Source of the DNA: an uncultured Clostridia bacterium
GTDB taxonomy: Bacteria; Bacillota; Clostridia; Oscillospirales; Acutalibacteraceae
DNA: 64,000 nt
Reading direction: 5' to 3'
Assembly (NCBI GenBank): GCA_946183365.1
Contig: CAMHAH010000009.1
Coordinates: 53,365 to 117,364 of the forward strand
Part shown: positions 9,057 to 16,671 of the stretch, piece by piece
How the letters are laid out: each line of letters opens with the position of its first letter
Position numbering within the stretch: position 1 is the stretch's first letter
The notes under the pieces: generated by a model
The model's database searches: none
What the model was told of the DNA's origin: nothing
The model's input: only the letters and a program-made list of their open reading frames with translations
Program-made: the position numbers and the translations under genes

Positions 9057-11882
9057 ATGCAGGATAAAATAGTAATAAAAGGCGCTAAAAAGCATAATCT
9101 TAAAAATGTCGATCTCGAGATACCGCGCGATAAGCTGGTAGTGCTCACGGGTTTATCGGGCTCGGGTAAGAGCTCTCTGGCGTTCGATACCATCTACGCC
9201 GAGGGTCAGCGCAGATATGTCGAGAGCCTCTCTTCATACGCGCGTATGTTCCTCGGTCAGATGAAGAAGCCCGAGGTGGACTCTATAGACGGTCTGTCTC
9301 CCGCTATATCGATAGATCAGAAAACTACATCCAAGAACCCGCGCTCGACCGTCGGCACGGTCACTGAGATATATGATTATTTCAGACTTCTGTACGCGCG
9401 TATCGGTATACCTCACTGCCCTAAGTGCGGACGGGAGATATCTCAGCAGACGGTAGACCAGATAGCCGACAGTATACTCGCTATGCCCGAGGGTACTAAG
9501 ATACAGGTGCTCGCGCCGATGATCAGGGGCAAAAAGGGCGAGCACAAGGGGGTATTTGACTCTGCTCGCAAATCGGGCTTCGCGAGGGTCAGGGCCGACG
9601 GCATAATGTATGATCTCAGCGAGGATATAGTTCTCGAAAAGAATAAAAAGCACAGTATCGAGATAGTAGTCGACCGACTTGTAATAAAAGAGAGTATACG
9701 TTCCCGCCTCTCTGACAGTCTTGAGACCGCCTCAAAGCTCGCCGACGGTCTTGTGCTCATCAGCGTGGTCGACGGCGAGGATATACTCTATTCTCAGAAC
9801 TACGCCTGTCCCGAGCACGGCATAAGCGTGAATGAGCTCACGCCGCGTATGTTCTCGTTCAACAATCCGTTCGGAGCCTGTCCCAAGTGTACAGGTCTCG
9901 GCGTGTTCCTGCGCGTCGACCCCGCTCTGATAATCCCCGACCCGACCAAGACCATATCTCAGGGAGGTATAAAGGGCTCGGGCTGGGCTATGGAGGGCAA
10001 CACCATAGCTCAGATGTACATGGACGGACTGTCTGAGAAATACGGCTTCGATTATTTCACTCCCATCAAGGATCTGCCCGACGAGGTCGTCGATAAGATA
10101 CTCTACGGCACAAAGGGCGAGAAGCTGCACCTTATCAGACGTACTCCGTTCAATAAAAGCGAGATGTACCGAGAGTTCGAGGGCATTATCCCCAACCTTG
10201 AACGCCGTTTCAGAGAATCGGGCTCGCAGTGGGTCAAGGAAGAGATACAGAGCTACATGACCGAGATACCCTGTGACGAGTGCGGCGGCAGACGTCTGTC
10301 TGAGATATCTCTCGCCGTTACGGTCGGCGGTATGAATATATCCGAGCTTTGCGACATGAGCGTAGTCAATATACTCGATTTTGTAGACGATATAAAGATC
10401 ACCGAGCGCGAGCGCATGATAGCGGGCGAGATACTCAACGAGATAAAGTCCAGACTGAATTTCCTTAAGTCGGTTGGCTTAGGCTATCTGACCCTGTCCC
10501 GCGCCTCGGCTACCCTTTCGGGCGGCGAGAGCCAGCGTATACGCCTTGCGACCCAGATAGGCTCAGCGCTGATGGGCGTTCTGTACATCCTTGACGAGCC
10601 GTCTATAGGACTGCACCAGCGCGATAACGATAAGCTCCTCGGAACACTGAAGCGACTGAGGGATATCGGCAACACGGTCATCGTGGTCGAGCATGACGAG
10701 GATACCATGAGAGCCGCCGACTATATAGTAGATATAGGCCCCGGAGCGGGCGTCCACGGCGGCGAGATAGTGGCGACGGGTACGGTCAAGGATATCGAAG
10801 CCTGCGAGGGCTCTGTCACAGGTCAGTACCTGAGCGGTCTGCGCTCGATCCCTCTGCCCGAGAAGCGCAGAAAGGGCAACGGCAAGAAGCTGACCATCAA
10901 AGGAGCTCAGCAGAATAACCTTAAGAACATCAATGTTAATATTCCTTTAGGGAAATTTGTTTGCGTTACGGGCGTATCAGGCTCGGGCAAGAGCTCTCTG
11001 ATAAACGAGATACTCTATAAGCACCTCGCCCGCGAACTCAACCGCGCCAAGTGTACTCCGGGCAAGTTCAAAGAGATAAAGGGTATCGAGAATCTCGACA
11101 AGGTCATCAATATCGACCAGAGCCCGATAGGCAAGACCCCGCGCTCAAACCCCGCGACATATACGGGAGTATTCACCGATATCCGCAATCTGTACGCCTC
11201 GACTACCGACAGCAAGATGCGCGGCTTCAATTCGTCGCGATACTCCTTCAACGTCAAGGGCGGCAGGTGCGAGGCGTGTCAGGGTGACGGCATCATCAAG
11301 ATAGAAATGCACTTTTTGCCCGATATTTATGTGCCTTGCGAGGTATGTAAGGGCAAGCGCTATAACCGCGAGACCTTAGAGGTGAAGTATAAGGGCAAGT
11401 CCATCCATGATGTTCTTGAGATGACCGTCGAGGAAGGTCTCGAGTTCTTCAAAAATATACCTAAGATACAGCGCAAGCTACAGACGATCTATGACGTTGG
11501 CTTGGGCTATATCAAGATCGGTCAGCCCGCCACGACCCTCTCGGGCGGCGAGGCTCAGCGAGTAAAGCTCTCGACAGAGCTGAGCAAGCGACCGACGGGC
11601 AAGACGGTATATATCCTTGACGAGCCTACAACAGGTCTGCATATAGCCGACGTCCACAGACTTGTCGAGGTGCTTCATAAGCTTGTAGACAGCGGCAACA
11701 CGGTCATCGTCATCGAGCACAACCTTGAGCTTATCAAGACAGCCGACCACATAATCGACCTCGGTCCCGAGGGCGGCGACATGGGCGGCACGATAGTGGC
11801 TGAGGGAACTCCCGAGCAGATAGCCGAGTGCAGAGAGTCCTTCACGGGACAGTATCTTAAGCCCTTATTAAACCACAGCTGA
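9057..11882 (+). CDS. uvrA: Excinuclease ABC subunit A
   Basis: Damage-recognition ATPase of nucleotide excision repair, partner of UvrB. The ATG at 9057 gives [17 protein letters not shown], the normal UvrA start; an upstream TTG in the same frame lies inside the preceding hairpin and is rejected. The 941 residues hold two ABC ATPase halves, with Walker [10 protein letters not shown] and GVSGSGKSS and signatures LSGGES and LSGGEA. Zinc modules CPKC...CPEH/CPKC and CEAC...CEVC are also present. Size and domain order are normal. The ribosome binding site (AGAAGTG) is weak. A clear intrinsic terminator follows. Confidence 0.97.
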   Translation: MQDKIVIKGAKKHNLKNVDLEIPRDKLVVLTGLSGSGKSSLAFDTIYAEGQRRYVESLSSYARMFLGQMKKPEVDSIDGLSPAISIDQKTTSKNPRSTVGTVTEIYDYFRLLYARIGIPHCPKCGREISQQTVDQIADSILAMPEGTKIQVLAPMIRGKKGEHKGVFDSARKSGFARVRADGIMYDLSEDIVLEKNKKHSIEIVVDRLVIKESIRSRLSDSLETASKLADGLVLISVVDGEDILYSQNYACPEHGISVNELTPRMFSFNNPFGACPKCTGLGVFLRVDPALIIPDPTKTISQGGIKGSGWAMEGNTIAQMYMDGLSEKYGFDYFTPIKDLPDEVVDKILYGTKGEKLHLIRRTPFNKSEMYREFEGIIPNLERRFRESGSQWVKEEIQSYMTEIPCDECGGRRLSEISLAVTVGGMNISELCDMSVVNILDFVDDIKITERERMIAGEILNEIKSRLNFLKSVGLGYLTLSRASATLSGGESQRIRLATQIGSALMGVLYILDEPSIGLHQRDNDKLLGTLKRLRDIGNTVIVVEHDEDTMRAADYIVDIGPGAGVHGGEIVATGTVKDIEACEGSVTGQYLSGLRSIPLPEKRRKGNGKKLTIKGAQQNNLKNINVNIPLGKFVCVTGVSGSGKSSLINEILYKHLARELNRAKCTPGKFKEIKGIENLDKVINIDQSPIGKTPRSNPATYTGVFTDIRNLYASTTDSKMRGFNSSRYSFNVKGGRCEACQGDGIIKIEMHFLPDIYVPCEVCKGKRYNRETLEVKYKGKSIHDVLEMTVEEGLEFFKNIPKIQRKLQTIYDVGLGYIKIGQPATTLSGGEAQRVKLSTELSKRPTGKTVYILDEPTTGLHIADVHRLVEVLHKLVDSGNTVIVIEHNLELIKTADHIIDLGPEGGDMGGTIVAEGTPEQIAECRESFTGQYLKPLLNHS

Positions 11883-11886
11883 TAAC

Positions 11887-11918
11887 AAAGAGCCTTGAAA
11901 AGCTTCAGGGCTCTTTTG
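11887..11918 (+). terminator. Intrinsic terminator of uvrA
   Basis: AAAGAGCC pairs with GGCTCTTT across a short AT-rich loop and the stem runs into a T-rich end, just after the uvrA stop codon. Confidence 0.75.
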
Positions 11919-11954
11919 CTACTGTTATTAACATGATTTGCAAAGTCCGGTTGA

Positions 11955-11983
11955 TTGAAACGGCATTTATTCTGTGATATACT
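11955..11983 (+). promoter_or_regulatory. Sigma-A type promoter of the XRE/ABC operon
   Basis: TTGAAA, a 17-base spacer and TATACT, with the extended -10 TG one base upstream (TGATATACT). The predicted start of transcription is about 15-20 bases before the regulator's start codon at 12007. Confidence 0.6.
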
Positions 11984-12006
11984 CTGTTACAAAAGGAATA
12001 AAAAAT

Positions 12007-12414
12007 ATGATTTCTTCAAACATAAAATATCTGAGAAAGCAAGAAAACCTGACTCAGGAGGCGTTTGCCGAGCGTTTCGGCGTTTCGCGCCAGAGCGTAG
12101 CGAAATGGGAGAGCGGCGAAAGCACGCCCGATATTATGAAATGCGGCGAGATAGCCGAATACTACGAGATAACTATCGATACTCTCGTCTTTTTTTCGCT
12201 TGAGGGCAAGGAAACGGTGAACAATGTTAACGGCGGCAAGTACATCTTCGGCATGACCAAGGTGGGCGACAGGGGACAGATAGTGATCCCGAAGCACGCA
12301 AGAGAGATTTTCGGCATCTGCCCCGGAGACAGGCTGATGGTTATGGGCGACACCGACAAGGGCGGCATAGCTCTGGCTAAGGTCAGCTTCGGAAAATTGT
12401 TCACAGGAAGATAA
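12007..12414 (+). CDS. XRE-AbrB two-domain transcriptional regulator
   Basis: Small DNA-binding protein of 135 residues. An XRE helix-turn-helix (about 1-60, with LTQEAFAERFGVSRQSVAKWE) is fused to an AbrB/SpoVT swapped-hairpin domain (about 77-125, with GDRGQIVIPKHAREIFGI). The ATG at 12007 is chosen because AAAAGGA precedes it at normal spacing and the HTH begins there. It is the first gene of a likely operon with the ABC transporter immediately downstream, so it probably senses a signal and regulates that exporter, as related regulators do. A strong extended -10 promoter precedes it. Substrate and operator are unknown. Confidence 0.85.
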   Translation: MISSNIKYLRKQENLTQEAFAERFGVSRQSVAKWESGESTPDIMKCGEIAEYYEITIDTLVFFSLEGKETVNNVNGGKYIFGMTKVGDRGQIVIPKHAREIFGICPGDRLMVMGDTDKGGIALAKVSFGKLFTGR

Positions 12415-12425
12415 GGCGGTTGATC

Positions 12426-13154
12426 ATGGAAGCGATAAAAACCTTTGAGCTTGTAAAAAAATATAAGGATATCACGGCGGTGAATAAGCTTCAGCTTACC
12501 GTTCATAAGGGCGAGCTGTATGCACTCTTGGGAGTTAACGGCGCGGGAAAATCCACAACCATCAAAATGCTGTCCTGCCTTACCCGGCCTTCCTCGGGCG
12601 ACGCTGAGGTCATGGGTCACAGTATAGTGACCGAGAGCGATAGGGTAAAGGCTGTTATCAATGTTTCTCCTCAGGAGACCGCAGTAGCGCCGAAGCTGAG
12701 CGTAAGAGAGAACCTCGAGCTCATCTCGCGTATATACGGGGCTGATAAAACCGAAGCCCGATCAAGGACCGATGAAATGCTCGATCGCCTTTCGATGAGG
12801 GAGATAGAGAAAAAGAGAGCGTCAACACTCTCGGGAGGCTGGCAGCGCAGACTGAGTATAGCTATGGCTCTAATAACTCAGCCCGAGGTGCTGTTCCTTG
12901 ACGAGCCTACCTTGGGGCTTGATGTGCTCGCCAGAAGAGAACTGTGGAGCCTTATCGAAAAGCTCAAGGGTAAGATGACTGTCATTCTTACTACGCATTA
13001 TCTCAAAGAGGCTGAGACGTTGTCTGACCGTATCGGTATCATGGCTCACGGCGTTTTGTGCGCCGAGGGTACGGCTGAAGAACTGAAGGCTAAGGCGGGC
13101 AAGGACGATTTTGAAGAGGCGTTTATCGTTCTTGCGGGGGAGGCGTTACAATGA
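12426..13154 (+). CDS. ABC transporter ATP-binding protein
   Basis: Cytoplasmic ATPase of a two-component exporter of the ABC-2 (drug/antibiotic-type) class. Walker A is GVNGAGKST, the signature LSGGWQRR, Walker B VLFLDEPTLGLD and the switch histidine TTHYLKEAE. The ATG at 12426 is preferred over the TTG at 12420 because AAGGCGG lies 6 bases before it. It overlaps the permease gene by four bases (ATGA), implying translational coupling. The signature has W in place of the usual charged or Q residue (GGWQ), a minor deviation. Substrate unknown. Confidence 0.92.
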   Translation: MEAIKTFELVKKYKDITAVNKLQLTVHKGELYALLGVNGAGKSTTIKMLSCLTRPSSGDAEVMGHSIVTESDRVKAVINVSPQETAVAPKLSVRENLELISRIYGADKTEARSRTDEMLDRLSMREIEKKRASTLSGGWQRRLSIAMALITQPEVLFLDEPTLGLDVLARRELWSLIEKLKGKMTVILTTHYLKEAETLSDRIGIMAHGVLCAEGTAEELKAKAGKDDFEEAFIVLAGEALQ

Positions 13155-13894
13155 GAATGATGGTTTTTGCCGCGAGGAATACCAAAGAGATCATAAGAGA
13201 CGCTCTGTCGCTTATCTTCGGAATAGTATTCCCGATCGTTTTGCTGGTCCTGCTGTCGGCTATCAATAAAGGTATCCCCGAGGGCTACGGTCCCGACCTG
13301 TTTCATATAGAGAAGCTGGCTCCGGGTATTTCGGTTTTCGGACTGAGCTTCATGTCGCTGTTTTCATCTATGCTTATCTCAAAGGATCGCGGCTCAAGCT
13401 TTGTACTCAGACTTTTTACCTCTCCGATGAAGGCCTCGGATTTTATCTTAGGCTATACTCTGCCGATGTTGCCTATGGCGCTTATACAAACAGCGGTTTG
13501 TTACGCCGCGGCTCTGTTGTTCGGGCTGCCTTTATCGATAAACCTGATACCGGCGATATTTGTGAATATACCGATAGCGTTGGTGTTTGTGGCACTCGGC
13601 TTGCTGTTCGGAACGGTCCTGAGTGAAAAGGCGGTAGGAGGAATATGCGGGGCTTTGCTGACAAATCTTTCGGCGTGGTTCTCAAACATTTGGTTCGATA
13701 CGTCAATGGTAGGCGGGGCTTTTAAGACAGTCGCGGATATTCTTCCGTTCTCTCACGCTGTTAACGCGGCGAGATACGCCGCGGCCGGAGAATACTCAAT
13801 GATTTTCCCTGAACTGTGGTGGGTGATAGCTTACGCGGTCGTATTGACAGCGGTGGCTGTCGCTGTTTTCTCACATAAGCTTAATACTAAGTAG
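13151..13894 (+). CDS. ABC-2 type transporter permease
   Basis: Integral membrane partner of the preceding ATPase; 247 residues with about six hydrophobic helices, typical of ABC-2 permeases (signature-like region RLFTSPMKASDFILGY). It begins within the ATPase stop codon. The last four codons lie inside the terminal inverted repeat of a small mobile element, so the present stop codon is supplied by that element. The native C-terminus may have differed by a few residues. Confidence 0.88.
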   Translation: MRMMVFAARNTKEIIRDALSLIFGIVFPIVLLVLLSAINKGIPEGYGPDLFHIEKLAPGISVFGLSFMSLFSSMLISKDRGSSFVLRLFTSPMKASDFILGYTLPMLPMALIQTAVCYAAALLFGLPLSINLIPAIFVNIPIALVFVALGLLFGTVLSEKAVGGICGALLTNLSAWFSNIWFDTSMVGGAFKTVADILPFSHAVNAARYAAAGEYSMIFPELWWVIAYAVVLTAVAVAVFSHKLNTK

Positions 13895-14040
13895 CAATAA
13901 AACACATTAATATCTATTGCGGAGAATTCCGCATAACTGCGTTGTCAGTCTTGACAGGCGCCAGCCTGCCTGCGCCCTCCGCCTTGTTATGCGAAATTCT
14001 CCGCTAATATCTTTTTAAAGCTTTTTATTGCTACTTAGTA
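13885..14040. mobile_element. MITE-like element, copy 1 (156 bp)
   Basis: Perfect 18-bp terminal inverted repeats (TACTAAGTAGCAATAAAA and its complement) enclose about 120 bp without coding capacity. The outermost TA on each side could be a TA target duplication, as for Tc1/mariner-IS630 type elements. The interior holds GACAGGCGCCAGCCTGCCTG, which is also found in inverse orientation in the element at 26568-26724. Two copies of equal size with a shared core support a mobile, non-autonomous family. No transposase gene for it is visible here. Confidence 0.75.
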
Positions 14041-14073
14041 TAAAAAGTATTGATATCGATTTATCCATAACAA

Positions 14074-14099
14074 AAAGGCGGCATTGATTTGCCGCCTTT
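14074..14099 (-). terminator. Intrinsic terminator of the HAD gene
   Basis: AAAGGCGGCA-TTGATT-TGCCGCCTTT is a 10-bp perfect stem just past the stop codon of the minus-strand HAD gene, with A/T runs on both sides, so it may work in both directions. Confidence 0.75.
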
Positions 14100-14115
14100 G
14101 AATTATTTTAGGATA

Positions 14116-15255
14116 TTATTTCTTTCTTGTGACATTATCGCCGTAGATAGTTGTCCAGTCGTCCTTCATGGATACAGCGGTATAGCCGTTCTTTTCACAG
14201 CTCTCGCGCATTTTATCAGCCTTTGAGATATTGCCGTTCTCACGCTCGAGGTCATCGCAGCACAGCATATAAGCGCCGCTCTTATAGGGGTTGTTATTGA
14301 TGGTGTAGTTCGCCATAGCCTCGTCGCCTGAGCTGTTGCCGAAGCACAGTACGGGCTGTACGCCTATCTCGCGCTCGATAACGCTGACCTTGTTCATCTT
14401 AAGATTCTTGATGATGAAATCGCCGCCTGTGATGAGCTTATCATCCTTTTTGAAGGTGTATTTAAGACCGTCCTCATCGCCCTGTCCGCTGGCTACGAAG
14501 GACTCGTCAGAGCCGATCATGTGGCCTACGGGGATGTTTACGACGCCCTCAGCCAGACCGCGTGTGATAAGTCTGTCTGTACCGCTGATGATGTAAACGG
14601 TAAAGTCGTTTGCCTGCAGATAGTCGATGACCTGAAGCATGGGCTTATAGAACGCCTCGCCGATAGTCATGTTGTTGTAGCCCTGAGCAGGCTGATTGCG
14701 GTAGTCCTTGACATATGCGTCAAACTCCTCGGGAGTCATACCCTTGAAGGCTGTAGCTACGGCTGTGCCGTGCTTGACGTCAAGGCCGCTGGGATATTCG
14801 CCTGTCTCAAAATAGGTCTTGATGATCTCGGCGGTCTCCTTCTCTTCATCGCTTGCCTTATCCTTGTAATCGGGATCCTCGGTCACGCGGTGATACAGCA
14901 GCTTGTGGTCAAAGTAGCCGGGGTCGGTCTCACATGTCAGTGTGCCGTCCATATCGAATACCGCGATACGTCTCTCGACGGGGATAAAGTCGGCTGAGCC
15001 TTTGTCGGTTATCGCCTTGATATAAGCTGTCAGCTCGGCTTTGAGCGGAGCTTTTTCAGTCCAGAGCGACAGAGCGTCGGCTGTCTGATTGACCGTTTCT
15101 GTAACGGTGGTCTCTGCTGAGGTGCTGCTTGCCGCTTTTTTGTTTCTTCCGATAGAGGTGAAGATCCATGTGCAGGATACAGCGACCAGCGCTATAGCCA
15201 ATACCAAAGAAACTATCTTCAAAGCGGTATTTGTGTTTTTGGTTTTCTTTTCCAT
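14116..15255 (-). CDS. Membrane-anchored or secreted HAD-family phosphatase
   Basis: Haloacid dehalogenase-like hydrolase of 379 residues. The start is the ATG at 15255 (MEKKTKNTN), which has a good AGGAGG before it; the longer frame upstream is not needed. An N-terminal hydrophobic helix (about 10-33) directs the enzyme to the outside of the membrane. Motif I is VFDMDGTLTCE (about residue 100), motif II lies in YIISGTDRLI and motif III/IV in CFGNSSGDEAM. This resembles the phosphoserine-phosphatase-like (PF12710) branch, with a large cap between motifs I and II. Substrate unknown; extracytoplasmic phosphomonoesters are plausible. Confidence 0.85.
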   Translation of the reverse strand: MEKKTKNTNTALKIVSLVLAIALVAVSCTWIFTSIGRNKKAASSTSAETTVTETVNQTADALSLWTEKAPLKAELTAYIKAITDKGSADFIPVERRIAVFDMDGTLTCETDPGYFDHKLLYHRVTEDPDYKDKASDEEKETAEIIKTYFETGEYPSGLDVKHGTAVATAFKGMTPEEFDAYVKDYRNQPAQGYNNMTIGEAFYKPMLQVIDYLQANDFTVYIISGTDRLITRGLAEGVVNIPVGHMIGSDESFVASGQGDEDGLKYTFKKDDKLITGGDFIIKNLKMNKVSVIEREIGVQPVLCFGNSSGDEAMANYTINNNPYKSGAYMLCCDDLERENGNISKADKMRESCEKNGYTAVSMKDDWTTIYGDNVTRKK

Positions 15256-15460
15256 TGATTGTCCTCCTTTTTTATTACTATAGATTATACAGCAAATACA
15301 TAATGATTTCAAGCGTTGAAATATGTTTATTCACAGTTGTGTTAGTTTATTTGTATAATATTTTGCCTTATTGCGGAATATTTTTCTTTTTACGAATACT
15401 TATGTAGGAGTTTTATAGTATAATAGAAAAAATATAGGTAGAAACAAGGAGGTTGAAGCT

Positions 15461-16213
15461 GTGAGAAGGTTTGTCTTGTTGTTCTCGGTGATAGTGATGG
15501 TTTTGTCCCTTGCCGGCTGTAAAAGCTCGGTCTACAATAAGCAGAACGAGACAGAGGCTCCGACTGAGGCAGCGCCCGCGTCTCATATGATAGACGGAGC
15601 CGCTGACAAGGTCATCGTTCAGGATGAGCTAAAGGCAGGCTGCGAGACCTACGCCTGTACCATGCTGTTCAATATCCTCGGCTTTGACCTCAGCGAGTTC
15701 ACCTTTGCTGATAATTACCTAGACTGCCATTATGTTTATAGGGATGAAGAAACCGGATATATGGAAGGGCCCGATATGTACAGCGCCTTTGCCGGTACCG
15801 CGTATGCCGGCTGGGGAGTATACGCGCCTTCTATGGCAAAGAGCATGAACAGATACCTCGCGGATCAGAAGTCGTCGCTCAAAGCGTATTATTACGAGGA
15901 CGTTCCGCTTGAGGAGCTGTGCGAGGAGTATGTCTCGCGCGATATCCCTGTTATGGTGTGGGCTACGACAGATATGCAGGAGCCTTATGTGTTCGATACA
16001 TGGACGGTCAACTATGTGGATGAAAACGCGAGGACAAAGATAGGCGATACCTTCAACTGGTATGCTCACGAGCATTGCCTTACTCTGGTCGGCTATGACG
16101 AGAAGGAATATTTTTTCTGCGACTCAGCCGCCGGAAAGGTATCTCACTTTGATAAGGCTCTGGTCGCTGAGCGCTATAAACAGCTCGGCTCACAGTGTAT
16201 AGTAGTCAAATAA
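15461..16213 (+). CDS. Lipoprotein with a C39-like papain-fold domain
   Basis: The GTG start follows AAGGAGG. The signal peptide ends in the lipobox LAGC (about residues 17-20), so the protein is likely lipid-anchored outside the membrane. After a Thr/Ala/Glu-rich linker comes a peptidase_C39_2-like domain with putative catalytic Cys in AGCETYACTMLFN, His in HEHCLTLVGYD and Asp in FFCDSA. Family members are poorly characterised, and some process peptides or bind wall components. Length is 250 residues. It is divergent from the HAD gene and convergent with the HPt operon. The function beyond the fold is not known. Confidence 0.8.
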   Translation: MRRFVLLFSVIVMVLSLAGCKSSVYNKQNETEAPTEAAPASHMIDGAADKVIVQDELKAGCETYACTMLFNILGFDLSEFTFADNYLDCHYVYRDEETGYMEGPDMYSAFAGTAYAGWGVYAPSMAKSMNRYLADQKSSLKAYYYEDVPLEELCEEYVSRDIPVMVWATTDMQEPYVFDTWTVNYVDENARTKIGDTFNWYAHEHCLTLVGYDEKEYFFCDSAAGKVSHFDKALVAERYKQLGSQCIVVK

Positions 16214-16227
16214 ATCTCAAATGATAC

Positions 16228-16262
16228 AAGCCCGGTTCTGAACTTTAACAGAACCGGGCTTA
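16228..16262. terminator. Bidirectional intrinsic terminator
   Basis: AAGCCCGGTTCTG pairs perfectly with CAGAACCGGGCTT (13 bp). It lies between two convergent genes and is followed by T-rich sequence on the + strand. Confidence 0.85.
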
Positions 16263-16284
16263 TCGTTTTATATATTCTTAATTT

Positions 16285-16629
16285 TTACTCGGTGCACAAT
16301 GCCTTGAGGGTATCTCTCTGTCCTAAGAACTCGGATAACAGGTCTGAATAATCCATCTGAGTGCGCGCTCTGAGCAGCTCGGTTATCTCACAGCATTTAT
16401 CATACATAGGGGTGAGAGAGAGGTTGCCGAGCACGCCCTTCAGAGCGTGAGCAGCCTCAAACGCCTTATCGAGATCTCCGTCCTTTAACGCTTCTTCGAG
16501 CGTATTAAAGCTACCCTCATCGGGTATCATGTTTACCAGGCGCAGATAAAGAGCTTCGTTGCCGTAGCAGCGTGAGAGACCTTCATCGGTATTCGCGCCG
16601 AAATCCTTCAGCTTATCAATTGTAATCAT
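16285..16629 (-). CDS. Stand-alone histidine phosphotransfer (HPt) protein
   Basis: Small cytoplasmic phosphorelay carrier of 114 residues. It has the four-helix HPt pattern with the phospho-accepting His61 in AAHALKGVLGNLS. It is the last gene of a minus-strand operon after two hybrid kinases whose receiver domains could pass phosphate to it. No response regulator with a DNA-binding domain is in this operon, so the downstream target must be encoded elsewhere or be one of the receiver domains of the kinases. The call is strong from motif and context. Confidence 0.9.
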   Translation of the reverse strand: MITIDKLKDFGANTDEGLSRCYGNEALYLRLVNMIPDEGSFNTLEEALKDGDLDKAFEAAHALKGVLGNLSLTPMYDKCCEITELLRARTQMDYSDLLSEFLGQRDTLKALCTE

Positions 16630-16671
16630 AGTATTCTCCTTAATTGATATCTTTTATTGTACAGAGAGCTC

